Source of the DNA: Candidatus Rokubacteria bacterium 13_1_40CM_69_27
Lineage (GTDB): Bacteria; Methylomirabilota; Methylomirabilia; Rokubacteriales; CSP1-6
Length of the DNA stretch: 64,000 nt
Assembly: GCA_001917535.1 (NCBI GenBank)
Contig: MNEF01000106.1
Span: forward strand, 1-64,000
Reading direction: 5' to 3'
Under the pieces are notes generated by a model, which saw only the letters and a program-made list of their open reading frames with translations, searched no databases and had not been told where the DNA came from. Position numbers and translations under genes: made by a program. Below, in pieces: positions 36,944-45,816 of the stretch. How positions within the stretch are numbered: the first letter of the stretch is position 1; each line of letters starts with the position of its first letter.

Positions 36944-38029
36944 TCAGTCGCTGTCCGTCAAGGGCACGCAGGCGGCGGCGGGCAGGGTGAGCGTCACTTC
37001 CTGACCCGCCCGCACGGCCGCCGGGGGCGGCCCGGCCACGCGCAGGACCACATCGCTCCCGTCCACCTGCACCTGATAGTCGATGGCGTCACCGAGATAA
37101 CTCGTGCGCTGAACGGTCCCTCTCAGCACGTTCACCCCCTCACCGGGGGTCCTCGGTGAGGACGCGGGCGCCAGGGCGATCTCGTGGGGGCGGATGGAGA
37201 CCGTCACGGCCGCGCCGGGCTTCAGGCTCGCCGAGGCCACCCGGAGGCTGAGCCCGCCTCTGGCTACGCGATCGGGAGCGGCGGCCACCCCGTCGATCAA
37301 GTTGGTCTTGCCGATGAAGTCGGCGACGAAGCGCGTGCGGGGCTGCTCGAAGAGCTGATGCGCGGTTCCGATCTGGACGAGGCGTCCCCGGTAAAGCACC
37401 GCGATCCGGTCGGAGATGACCATGGCCTCGGCCTGGTCGTGGGTGACATAGAGCGTGGTGATCCCGAAGGCCTCGTGAAGCCGGCGGATCTCGAAGCGCA
37501 TTTCCTCACGGAGATTTGCATCCAGGTTACTGAGAGGTTCGTCGAGTAACAGGATCTCCGGCTCGACCACCAGCGAACGGGCCACAGCCACGCGCTGCTG
37601 CTGGCCCCCCGACAGCTCGCCCGGGTAGCGCGACTCGAACCCCTCGAGGTGGACGACCTTGAGGATCTCCCGCACCCGGCGCTCGCGCTCGGCTCGGGAC
37701 ACCTCCTGCTTGAACCGCAGGCCATACGCGACGTTCTGGGCGACCGTCATGTGGGGCCACAGCGCGTAGCTCTGGAAGATCATCGCCATCCGTCGCCGTT
37801 CCGGCGGGACGACGGCGCTCGGCGACGACAGACACCGGTCGCCGACCCAGATCTCGCCGGCCTCGGGCCTGAGGAATCCGGCCACGACCCTGAGCGTCGT
37901 CGTCTTCCCGCATCCCGAGGGGCCGAGCAGCGCCACCAGCTCGCGGGGTTTCACCTCGAGGGAAAGCCCCTCGACGGCGGCGACCTCGCCGTAGCGCTTG
38001 GTCAGCTCCTTGACGATCACTCCGGGCAT
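36944..38029 (-). CDS. ABC importer ATP-binding protein (FbpC/PotA type)
   Basis: This 361-residue ATPase has Walker A GPSGCGKTT, Q-loop FQSYALWPHMTV, signature [13 protein letters not shown], Walker B LLLDEPLSNLD and a switch His in YVTHDQAEA. A C-terminal TOBE domain (about 240-355) completes it. It is the last gene of the minus-strand importer operon, 10 bp after the permease. The family includes Fe(III), spermidine/putrescine and 2-aminoethylphosphonate importers. Confidence 0.93.
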   Translation of the reverse strand: MPGVIVKELTKRYGEVAAVEGLSLEVKPRELVALLGPSGCGKTTTLRVVAGFLRPEAGEIWVGDRCLSSPSAVVPPERRRMAMIFQSYALWPHMTVAQNVAYGLRFKQEVSRAERERRVREILKVVHLEGFESRYPGELSGGQQQRVAVARSLVVEPEILLLDEPLSNLDANLREEMRFEIRRLHEAFGITTLYVTHDQAEAMVISDRIAVLYRGRLVQIGTAHQLFEQPRTRFVADFIGKTNLIDGVAAAPDRVARGGLSLRVASASLKPGAAVTVSIRPHEIALAPASSPRTPGEGVNVLRGTVQRTSYLGDAIDYQVQVDGSDVVLRVAGPPPAAVRAGQEVTLTLPAAACVPLTDSD

Positions 38030-38039
38030 CGAGGCGGCC

Positions 38040-39701
38040 TTACTCCTTCGCCCCCATGAAGTCGCGCCCCAGCACCCGCTGCATCAGCACCACCGTGCCG
38101 AAGGTCATGGCCAGCATGAAGAGGCCCAGGACGGCGATCGGCCCGAACTGGCCCTCTTCCTTGAGGTCGAAGATCACCACCGATATCACCTTGGTCGCGG
38201 GCGTGAACAAGATGATCGACGCCGAGAGCTCGCGGATCACCCCGATGAAGATGAAGCACCAGGTGGCGATGATCCCGCTGCGGGCCAGGGGCGCCGTGAT
38301 CTCCCCGAGCACGCGCAGGCGGCCGGCCCCGAGGATGCGGCCGGCGTCCTCGAGCTCCGGATGGACACCCTTGAACGTCGCGTCCGCCTGCGAGTACCCG
38401 ACGGGCATCTCCTTGGTGACATAGGCGACGAAGAGGATCCAGAGCGTGCCGTAGAGGAGGAGCGGCGGCCGCGTGTAGGCGATGAAGAGGCCGACGGCGA
38501 GCACGACACCGGGGATGACGATGGGCGCCAGGGCCAGGAAGGCCAAGACTTGATGGCCGATGATCAGCCGGCGGTTGGTGACGTAGGCCAGCAGGGCCGC
38601 CAGCCCGGCGCCCACCGTCGCCGTCATCACGCCGAGCTCGAGCGTGTTGAGCACCGCCGACTGGGTGGCGCTGTACTCGAAGAAGGTGAACGTGAAGTTC
38701 GCCAGCGTGAGGTTGTCCCAGGTGAGCGGCTGGGCCCAGGCGCGCGAGAGCGCCGCCTTGGCCAGGACCCCGTAGGGGAGGAAGATCGCGCACGCCAGCA
38801 GGGCCAGGCACCCTCCCAGCGCCGGATAACGCCAGAGGCCGAGCGGAATAGCCCGGCGCCGGCCACCCTTGCCGCCGATCGACGCGTAGCCGCGCCGCCC
38901 CAGCAGCCGCTTCTGGACCTGCAGCAGGAGCGCCGTGGCCAGGAGCAGGGGAATGGAGAACGCCGCCGCCATCTCCACCTTGGGCGGGTAGTGGAAAAAG
39001 GACCAGATCTGCGTGGTGATGGTGTGGAAGCCGGCGGGGAGCGCGAGGATGGCGGGCGAGCCGAACAGGGCCAGGGCCTGCAGCACGGCCAGGATGAAGC
39101 CGCTGAGGATCGCCGGGGCCACCATCGGCAGCGTCACCGTGGCGGCCACCCGGAGCCGGCCGGCGCCGAGGATGGCGGCCGCCTCCTCCAGATCGGAGGC
39201 GATCAGCGCCAGCGTGTTGGCGATCATGATGTAGACGTAGGGGAAGGTGTAGATCGCCACCACGAAGATGAGGCCCGGCATGGTGAAGATGTTGACGAGG
39301 GCGTCGTCGGCGCCGCTGAGATTTCGGTAGAGCTTGTTGAGCAGCCCGGCGTTGGGGCCGGCCAGCATGACCCAGGCGAAGGCGCCCAGGAAGGGCGGCG
39401 TCACGAAGGACGCCATGATGAGCCCGCGGATCAGCGTCTGGCCGGGCAGGTCCGTGCGCGCCGTGAGCCACGCCATCGGCGCCCCCAGGGCGACGGAGGC
39501 CAGGCCCACCCAGAACGCCATCACGACCGTGTTCCACAGTGCCTTCTGCAGCTGCGGGTCCTGGAAGACCGTGGCGTAGTGGGCGAGCGTGGGCCCGCTC
39601 TCGCTGCTGACGCTCACCCAGCCGATCCACCCGAGCGGGAGGGCCATCAACACCACGAGGGCGAGCGCGGCAGCCACCCAGACCGGAATCGAGCGGTCCA
39701 T
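38040..39701 (-). CDS. ABC importer permease (fused FbpB type)
   Basis: This 553-residue permease is a tandem duplication of two six-helix units. Each has an EAA-like cytoplasmic loop: LEEAAAILGAGRLRVAATVTLPM in the first half and LEDAGRILGAGRLRVLGEITAPLARSGI in the second. This architecture is typical of FbpB-like permeases that work as a single chain. It lies between the binding protein and ATPase genes. Confidence 0.93.
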   Translation of the reverse strand: MDRSIPVWVAAALALVVLMALPLGWIGWVSVSSESGPTLAHYATVFQDPQLQKALWNTVVMAFWVGLASVALGAPMAWLTARTDLPGQTLIRGLIMASFVTPPFLGAFAWVMLAGPNAGLLNKLYRNLSGADDALVNIFTMPGLIFVVAIYTFPYVYIMIANTLALIASDLEEAAAILGAGRLRVAATVTLPMVAPAILSGFILAVLQALALFGSPAILALPAGFHTITTQIWSFFHYPPKVEMAAAFSIPLLLATALLLQVQKRLLGRRGYASIGGKGGRRRAIPLGLWRYPALGGCLALLACAIFLPYGVLAKAALSRAWAQPLTWDNLTLANFTFTFFEYSATQSAVLNTLELGVMTATVGAGLAALLAYVTNRRLIIGHQVLAFLALAPIVIPGVVLAVGLFIAYTRPPLLLYGTLWILFVAYVTKEMPVGYSQADATFKGVHPELEDAGRILGAGRLRVLGEITAPLARSGIIATWCFIFIGVIRELSASIILFTPATKVISVVIFDLKEEGQFGPIAVLGLFMLAMTFGTVVLMQRVLGRDFMGAKE

Positions 39702-39711
39702 GCGCGGGATC

Positions 39712-40740
39712 CTAGGCCCCGAAGAACTCCACGAAGCGCTTCTTGATCTCCTCGTTGCGCTTCTCCAGCTCTTCGGGATCGACCTGGAGCAGCTTGAGCT
39801 CGTCCAGCTTCGGCTTGTCGGCCGGGTACTTCACTTCGGGGTGCCCGGTGTAGAGGCCCTCGCTGTCGGCCATGACCTGCTGGACATCCTTGGTGAAGGT
39901 GAAGTCGGTGAAGAGCTTGGCCGCATTCGGATGCGGGGCGAAGGCGGTGATGGCGGTCGGCGAGACGACGAGCGGCACGCCATCCTTGGGATACACGATC
40001 TCGATCGGGCTGCCCTTCTTCTTCAGCTGATACGCGCTGTAGTCGCCGCCGTTCACGGCCACCGAGCGCTCGCCGGAGGCCACCACGGCGGACGGGTCGG
40101 CGGCCGACTGTACGATCATGGCCCGGTTCTGAGCGAGCTGCTTGAAGTAGTCCCAGCCGTAGTGGTTCACGAGCGCCAGCACGTGGGTGGCGATGACACC
40201 GCTGTAGCCGGGATGGGCCGTGACCAGCTTGCCCCTCCACTTGGGGTCGAGCAGCTCCTTCCAGGTCCTGGGGGCCTCCACCGCCGACACGATCTTCGTG
40301 TTGTAGGCGATGACGTTGACCGTGGCCCGCAAGCCGTAGTAATAACCATCGCGGTCCTTGAAGCCCGCCGGGAACTTGTCGACGCCCGCCGGCGTGTAGT
40401 GCATGAGGAGCTTCTTTTCCTTGAGGAGCACGAAGTGGCCGGCGTCCGAGGTGTGGACGACGTCCACGTTCTTGATGTTGGCCTGGAGCTCCTGCATGAG
40501 CTTCTGCAAGATGCGCTGCGAGCCGGTGCGGTGGACCTCCACCTTGATCCCCGGGTAGGCCGCCTCGAACAGCTTGGCGACCTTCTCGGCGCTGGGGAGG
40601 ACCAGCGAGGTGTACCAGACGACTTTACCTTCCTTCTTGGCGGCCTCCAGGTGCCCGTCCTGGGCGGAGGCCGGCGCGGCCCCGCCCAGCAACACCAGCA
40701 CTCCGAGAACCGCCATCGGGAAACGCCAACGCTGGGCCAT
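39712..40740 (-). CDS. ABC transporter extracellular solute-binding protein (FbpA-like)
   Basis: This 342-residue protein has a signal peptide (AVLGVLVLLGGAAPASAQ). The cluster-D binding-protein fold begins AAKKEGKVVWYTSLVLPSAEKVAKLFEAAYPGIKVEV. The tandem Tyr pair used for iron in FbpA is not obvious; GYYYGLRATVN occurs mid-protein. Ferric iron, a polyol phosphate or a phosphonate could be the ligand. It is 2 bp from the MmgE/PrpD stop, which suggests an organic ligand processed by that enzyme (inference). Confidence 0.9.
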   Translation of the reverse strand: MAQRWRFPMAVLGVLVLLGGAAPASAQDGHLEAAKKEGKVVWYTSLVLPSAEKVAKLFEAAYPGIKVEVHRTGSQRILQKLMQELQANIKNVDVVHTSDAGHFVLLKEKKLLMHYTPAGVDKFPAGFKDRDGYYYGLRATVNVIAYNTKIVSAVEAPRTWKELLDPKWRGKLVTAHPGYSGVIATHVLALVNHYGWDYFKQLAQNRAMIVQSAADPSAVVASGERSVAVNGGDYSAYQLKKKGSPIEIVYPKDGVPLVVSPTAITAFAPHPNAAKLFTDFTFTKDVQQVMADSEGLYTGHPEVKYPADKPKLDELKLLQVDPEELEKRNEEIKKRFVEFFGA

Positions 40741-40742
40741 GC

Positions 40743-42149
40743 TCAGTCCTCTCGTCGGAGTGAAGCCGCCAGACCCTCCAGCCGCGGCGCTCCGGGCAGC
40801 CGCTCGACTTCGCGGACCACCCGATCGATGCGCTCGACCGACAGGGCCAGGGCGGCGTTGCCGCGGAATTTCGCCTCTAGCTCGTCGCGCGTCAACGGGG
40901 AATCAGGGCCCCCACGCGGATGCTCCTGGCGGGCCTCCACCACGCGGCCATCGGCGAGGCGCACCAGGACGTGACCGGAGAACTGGCGGGGGTAATCGAT
41001 CGTGGGGTCCACCTCGTAGCCGACCTTCTCCGCTACCCGCAGCACCCTCTCATCCCCGACCGCCTCGTCGGTGAAGCAGGCCAGCCCGGCCTCCCCCCTG
41101 ACCAGCATCGTCGCCAGCAGGTAGGGGAGGCTGAACTTGGCCGCGTAGCCGTTCGCCGGGCGGTGCTTGGCGGCCAGGGGCTCCCAGAGACGAGGCACGG
41201 GGCCGGCCGCCGTCCGGCATCGGATCTCGACGATCTCTTCGGCTCGGACGCGGTGCTCCTGCCGAAGCCGGAGGGCGCAGTCCATGTACGGGTGGGCGAT
41301 GGAGCCACAGGGATAGGGCTTGAAGGTGAGCCGTTCGATCTCCCACTCCCGGCCGAGGCTCTCCAGCAGCCTCTCGAGCCGGGCGGCATCGAAGCCGTCG
41401 GCGAACGCGCGGTAGAAGCCGTGCTCGCCTTCGAGCACGCGGGCGGGACCGCTGAACCCGTGGCGGGCCAGGAGGGTCGCCACCACGCCCGCGTGGGCCG
41501 CCCAGCCCGGGTGCAGGCGCTTCGTCCACGCTCCATCGGCCAGGTACTCGATGATGCCGCCCGCCTGGCTGCCGCAGATGCCGAGGGCGTCGACGAGCTG
41601 GTCCTCGGTCAGCCCGTACAGCCGGGCGGCCGCGGCCGCTGCGGCGAAGCCGCCCGTCAGCGCCGTCGGATGAAAGTGGCGCGCGTGAAATTTTCCGGGG
41701 ACGGCGAGCCCGACGCGGCACATCACCTCGACCGCCGCCACGATCGCCTCGACAACAGCGGCGCCGGAGGCCACCACGGCCTCACCCACGGCAAGGGCGG
41801 TGGGCACCGCGACGCATCCGGTGTGGACGATCGCGTCCTCACGCGTGTCGTCGAAGTCGAGCCCGTGGGCCAGCGTGCCATTGGCGAGGACGGCGCTGGC
41901 GGCGCCGACTCTCTCTTTGGCGCCCACCAGCGTGCTCTCCGGCGCGCCGCCGAGTCGGAGCGCCGTCTCGGTCGTGGCCCGGCCGAATTCCATGGTGGAG
42001 GCGGCGAGGCAGCTGCCCAGCGTGTCGAGGACGAGGAGCGTGGCGCGTTCGACGGCGGCCGGAGGAATCGCGCCGAGCCGCAGGCCGAGCGCGAAGCGGG
42101 CCAGGCGTCGGGAGGCCGATCGTTCGCCCCGGCCGGGCCCCGCGGTCAT
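40743..42149 (-). CDS. MmgE/PrpD family protein
   Basis: The 468 residues start at ATG 42149 in an ATGA overlap with the inositol monophosphatase gene; the track ORF is extended upstream. Family hallmarks are LAASTMEFGRATTETA, NGTLAHGLDFDDTREDAIVHTGCVAVPTALAVGE, LGICGSQAGGIIEYLADGAWTKRLHPGWAAHAGVVA and LTFKPYPCGSIAHPYMDCAL. Members include 2-methylcitrate dehydratase, aconitate-related dehydratases and aconitate decarboxylase. The exact substrate is unknown. Confidence 0.9.
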   Translation of the reverse strand: MTAGPGRGERSASRRLARFALGLRLGAIPPAAVERATLLVLDTLGSCLAASTMEFGRATTETALRLGGAPESTLVGAKERVGAASAVLANGTLAHGLDFDDTREDAIVHTGCVAVPTALAVGEAVVASGAAVVEAIVAAVEVMCRVGLAVPGKFHARHFHPTALTGGFAAAAAAARLYGLTEDQLVDALGICGSQAGGIIEYLADGAWTKRLHPGWAAHAGVVATLLARHGFSGPARVLEGEHGFYRAFADGFDAARLERLLESLGREWEIERLTFKPYPCGSIAHPYMDCALRLRQEHRVRAEEIVEIRCRTAAGPVPRLWEPLAAKHRPANGYAAKFSLPYLLATMLVRGEAGLACFTDEAVGDERVLRVAEKVGYEVDPTIDYPRQFSGHVLVRLADGRVVEARQEHPRGGPDSPLTRDELEAKFRGNAALALSVERIDRVVREVERLPGAPRLEGLAASLRRED

Positions 42150-42931
42150 TTCCTGATCTCTTTGAGCACGCTCAGCATGGCGTTGTGGATGCGCCCGTTG
42201 CTGGCGACGATCGCCGGCGCGTCCACATCGAGGCGGTCGCCCCGGAGATCGGTGACCCGGCCGCCCGCCTCCTCGACGAGCAGCGCTCCGGCCGCGACGT
42301 CCCAGGGGCCCACGCGGAGCTCCCAGTAGCCGTCGAAGCGTCCCGCCGCCACCCAGGCCAGATAGAGGACCGCGGAGCCCAGACGGCGGACGGCGCGGGC
42401 GCGAAGGCTGAAGGCGGCGTACTCGGCGAGGTTGGTGTCGGTCGTCTCGCGGATAGTGTACGGAAAGCCGGTCGCCAGCAGGCTCTCCCCGAGGCCCGCC
42501 GTGGTCGACACGGCCAGCCGCTCGTCGCCGAGGAACGCGCCGCCACCGCGCTCGGCGACGAAGAGCTCGTCGTGGTTGGGATCGTAGACCACGCCCAGCG
42601 CGATCCGCTGGTCGACCTCCAGCGCAATGGAGACCGCGAACAGGGGAACGCCGTGGGCGTAGTTGGTGGTGCCGTCGAGCGGGTCGACGATCCATCGGCG
42701 CCCCGACCGCCCCGGCCGCGCGCCGCCTTCCTCGGCCAGAATCGCGTCGGCGGCGAACGCGGCGTGGATGCGCTCGGTGATGAGCGCCTCCGCGCGCGCG
42801 TCCATTTCGGTCACGAGGTTGGTCGGCGTGCCCTTGTACGAGATTCGCCGCGACCCGGACAGCTCGTTCAGCAGCAGGCGGCCGGCCGTGCGCGCGGCGT
42901 CGATCGCCACGCGCCGCTCGAGGAACGTCAT
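42146..42931 (-). CDS. Inositol monophosphatase family protein
   Basis: This 261-residue Mg2+-dependent phosphatase has the metal-site motifs EEGG, WIVDPLDGTTNYAHG and GPWDVAAGALLVEEAGG. It could act on inositol-1-phosphate, histidinol phosphate or 3'(2'),5'-bisphosphate. It heads the minus-strand operon with MmgE/PrpD and the ABC importer, which hints that a phosphorylated or polyol-type compound is handled. Its start is divergent from the panE-like gene, 68 bp away. Confidence 0.92.
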   Translation of the reverse strand: MTFLERRVAIDAARTAGRLLLNELSGSRRISYKGTPTNLVTEMDARAEALITERIHAAFAADAILAEEGGARPGRSGRRWIVDPLDGTTNYAHGVPLFAVSIALEVDQRIALGVVYDPNHDELFVAERGGGAFLGDERLAVSTTAGLGESLLATGFPYTIRETTDTNLAEYAAFSLRARAVRRLGSAVLYLAWVAAGRFDGYWELRVGPWDVAAGALLVEEAGGRVTDLRGDRLDVDAPAIVASNGRIHNAMLSVLKEIRK

Positions 42932-42999
42932 GATTCAGCAGGCACTCTACCATATGCTCGCTTGACAACCAACGGAGGCTCCCGGAGCATGAAGAACCT

Positions 43000-44073
43000 G
43001 TGAGCGCGCTGCGCATCGTCGTCATGGGCTCGGGCGGTGTGGGCGGCTACTTCGGCGCGCGCCTGGCGCGCGCGGGCGGAGCCGTCACGTTCGTCGCCCG
43101 CGGCGCCCATCTCGACGCGATTCGTCGCCACGGCCTTCGCATCCGCTCGGCGATCGAGGGTGAGTACGCGGTGAAGGCGGAGGCGGTGGAGCGGCTGGAC
43201 GGCCGTCCGGTCGCCGACGTCGCGCTGCTCTGCGTGAAATCGTTCGACACGGAATCTGCCCTGGCGGCCCTAAGGCCCGCCGTTGGCCCCGGCACGGCCG
43301 TGCTCTCGCTCCAGAACGGCGTGGACAACGTGGAGAAGATCGATACGGGGCTGGGCCCCGGCCACGCCCTCGGCGGCGCCGCCTACGTCTTCGCCGCGAT
43401 CGAGGCGCCCGGCGTCATCGCGCACCGGTTCGCCGGCCGCATCGTGTTCGGAGAGCTCGACGGGCGCATCACGCCGCGATGCGAGCGCCTGCGGGAGGCT
43501 TTCGCCGAGGCCGGCACCCCCGTCGAGCTGTCGACGGAGATCCGGCGCGTGCTGTGGGAGAAGTACCTCTTCATCTGCGCGCAGGCGGCGGTCACCGCGG
43601 TCACGCGCTGTCCGACCGGCGTGGTACGCGCCATCCCGGAGACCTGGCGGCTCTATCGAACGATCCTCGAGGAGCTGGCGGCGGTGGCCGCGGCCGCCGG
43701 GGTCAAGCTCCCGGCCGATACCGTGGAGACCATCGTGAAGGCGGCGGCGGCGCTGGCGCCGGAGACGACCTCGTCGCTGGCCCACGACCTGAGCCAGGGC
43801 AGACGGCTCGAGCTGGAAGGGCTGCACGGCCATGCCGTGCGCCTGGCCGAGCGGCTGGGCGTGCCGACACCGACCGTGTTCGCCGTCTACGCCGTGCTCA
43901 AGCCCCACGCGGATGGTTGTGCGCAGCCGCAGGGCGGCAGCGGGCCACTGGGCGAGCCGCAGGGCGGCCAGGGGCTGGGGCCCCTGCGCCCGAGGCGAGC
44001 GAACCCAGAGAGTCCCGCCCGCCCGAGGCGAGCCGATGAACCGGGGAGTGCGCAGCCGCCCGCGGAGCGATAG
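43000..44073 (+). CDS. panE: 2-dehydropantoate 2-reductase family protein with repeat-encoded C-terminal tail
   Basis: This is a ketopantoate reductase-type NADP(H) oxidoreductase. The Rossmann start is IVVMGSGGVGGYFGARLARAGG, with SLQNGVDNVEKI and the catalytic Lys region TEIRRVLWEKYLFICAQAAVTAVTR. A C-terminal helix holds SSLAHDLSQGRRLELEGLHG. The conserved protein ends near YAVLKPHADG (about residue 306). The remaining 50 or so residues (CAQPQGGSGPLGEPQGGQG and beyond) are translated from a family-2 hairpin repeat. No pantothenate genes are adjacent, so another 2-oxo-acid substrate is possible. The start codon is GTG. Confidence 0.88.
   Translation: MSALRIVVMGSGGVGGYFGARLARAGGAVTFVARGAHLDAIRRHGLRIRSAIEGEYAVKAEAVERLDGRPVADVALLCVKSFDTESALAALRPAVGPGTAVLSLQNGVDNVEKIDTGLGPGHALGGAAYVFAAIEAPGVIAHRFAGRIVFGELDGRITPRCERLREAFAEAGTPVELSTEIRRVLWEKYLFICAQAAVTAVTRCPTGVVRAIPETWRLYRTILEELAAVAAAAGVKLPADTVETIVKAAAALAPETTSSLAHDLSQGRRLELEGLHGHAVRLAERLGVPTPTVFAVYAVLKPHADGCAQPQGGSGPLGEPQGGQGLGPLRPRRANPESPARPRRADEPGSAQPPAER
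43921..44035 (+). repeat. GC-rich hairpin repeat, family 2, copy G, inside the 3' end of the panE-like gene
   Basis: Two tandem GCCGCAGGGCGGC units (43926 and 43957) lead into CAGGGGCTGGGGCCCCTG (a 7-bp stem, TGGG loop), GCGCCCGAGGCGAGCGAA, and a final GCCCGAGGCGAGCC. It is the direct-orientation counterpart of copy F; F and G also share the GTCCCGCCCG linker. The reading frame of the panE-like gene runs through it. Confidence 0.78.
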
Positions 44074-44076
44074 CGC

Positions 44077-45816
44077 ATGCGGGTGTCGTCGCCGGCGCGC
44101 GCCCTCACGCGCTACGTCACCCGCTATCGGCTCCGGTACGCGGCCGGCGTCGCGTGCCTGGGTGCCGCGACCCTCCTGAGTCTGGCCATTCCCCGGACGG
44201 TCCAGCGCGCGGTCGAGGCGCTGGAAGCCGACGCGGGCGGGGCACCGGTCGGCGCCTACGTCGGCATCATCCTCCTCCTGGCGCTGGGCAACGGGGTGGC
44301 GCGCCTGGGCTCGCGCTTCGCGATGATGGGCAGCGCCCAGCGCGTGGAGTACGACGTCCGCAACGATCTGTACCGCAGCCTCCTGCGCTTCCCGCCGGCG
44401 TTCTACGCGCGGCACTCGATCGGCGACCTCATGGCCCGCTCGTCCAGCGACATCAGCGCCGTGCGCGTGCTGGCGGGCTTCGGCGCCGTGAGCTTCATCA
44501 GCACCGTGTTCGCGTTCGTGGGAGCGCTGGGCGCGATGATCGCGGTCGACCCCTGGCTCACGCTGTACGCGCTGGCGCCGTATCCGACGCTGGTGGCGCT
44601 GGCCCGCCGGGCCAACGTCACCATCCACGAGCGCACCCAGGCGGCCCAGGACCAGCTCGGCGTCCTCTCCGCGCGCGTGCAGGAGCACCTGGCGGCGATG
44701 AGCGTCGTCCGGGCCTACACGATGGAGGGGCAGGCCGCTGCCGAGTTCGACCGCGCCAACGGCGAGTATCTCCGACGGAGCCTGGCGCTGGGGCGGACCC
44801 TCTCCCAGTTCGTCCCGCTCACCGGGCTCATCACGGGGTTGGGCGCCCTCATCGTCCTCTGGCTCGGCGGCCGGGCGGTGATGGACGGGCGCCTCACCCT
44901 CGGAGCGCTCGTCGCCTTCAACGGCTACCTGGCTTATCTGGCCTGGCCCACACTGGCACTGGGATTCACGCTCTCGATCGTCCGCCGCGGCCTCACCTCA
45001 ATGGAGCGCATCCAGGAGATCGTGGCCACCGCTCCGGCCCCCGAGCCCCACGCGGCGCCCCTGGGCGGGGCGCCGGCCATCCGGTTTTCGAACCTGACCT
45101 TCGCCTACGAGGATCGGCCGCCCGCGCTCAGGGAGGTGAGCTTCGAGGTCACGCCCGGGGAGACCGTCGCCGTGGTCGGCCACACGGGGAGCGGCAAGTC
45201 CACGCTCGGTGCGCTGTTGGCGCGGCTCTGGGAGCCGCCCGCCGGCACGGTGTTCGTCGGAGGGCGCGACGTCGGCGACTTGCCTCTCGGCACCCTGCGC
45301 GGCGCCCTGGGCTACGTGCCGCAGGAGGCCTTCCTGTTCTCGCGCTCCATCAGCGACAACGTGACGCTGGGGCGGTCGATGATCGCGCCCGACGTCGTGC
45401 GTGCGGCCGCCGCGGTCGCGGGCGTCGCCGATGAGGTCGAGCGCTTTCCCGCGGGGTGGGAGACCGTCGTCGGCGAGCGGGGCCTCACGGTCTCGGGCGG
45501 CCAGCGTCAGCGGCTGGCCCTCGCGCGGGCGCTGGCGGGGGCTCCGGCAATCCTCGTCCTCGACGACGTCTTCGCCAGCGTCGACGCCGCCAAGGAGGAG
45601 GAGATCGTCGAGAACCTCCGGCGCGCAGCCTGGGGGCGCACGGTGCTCCTCATGACCCACCGACTCCGGGCCGCGCGGGCGGCCGATCGCGTGGTGGTGC
45701 TGGCCGAGGGCCGCGTCGCCGAGACGGGCACGCACGACGAGCTCCTCGGGCGGGGCGGCCTCTACGCCCAGCTCTGGCGGATCCAGCAGCTCGAGGAGGA
45801 GATCGCCCGTGCATGA
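44077..45816 (+). CDS. ABC exporter half-transporter (membrane plus ATPase), first of a pair
   Basis: This 579-residue MsbA/LmrA-type protein has six membrane helices in residues 1-310, followed by an ATPase domain. The ATPase has Walker A GHTGSGKST, signature TVSGGQRQRLALARAL and Walker B ILVLDDVFASVD; the Walker B acidic pair is Asp-Asp where most exporters have Asp-Glu. The H-loop is LMTHRL. The Asp in place of the catalytic Glu suggests a degenerate or slow site. It overlaps the second half-transporter by 8 bp, so a heterodimer is likely. Confidence 0.9.
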   Translation: MRVSSPARALTRYVTRYRLRYAAGVACLGAATLLSLAIPRTVQRAVEALEADAGGAPVGAYVGIILLLALGNGVARLGSRFAMMGSAQRVEYDVRNDLYRSLLRFPPAFYARHSIGDLMARSSSDISAVRVLAGFGAVSFISTVFAFVGALGAMIAVDPWLTLYALAPYPTLVALARRANVTIHERTQAAQDQLGVLSARVQEHLAAMSVVRAYTMEGQAAAEFDRANGEYLRRSLALGRTLSQFVPLTGLITGLGALIVLWLGGRAVMDGRLTLGALVAFNGYLAYLAWPTLALGFTLSIVRRGLTSMERIQEIVATAPAPEPHAAPLGGAPAIRFSNLTFAYEDRPPALREVSFEVTPGETVAVVGHTGSGKSTLGALLARLWEPPAGTVFVGGRDVGDLPLGTLRGALGYVPQEAFLFSRSISDNVTLGRSMIAPDVVRAAAAVAGVADEVERFPAGWETVVGERGLTVSGGQRQRLALARALAGAPAILVLDDVFASVDAAKEEEIVENLRRAAWGRTVLLMTHRLRAARAADRVVVLAEGRVAETGTHDELLGRGGLYAQLWRIQQLEEEIARA

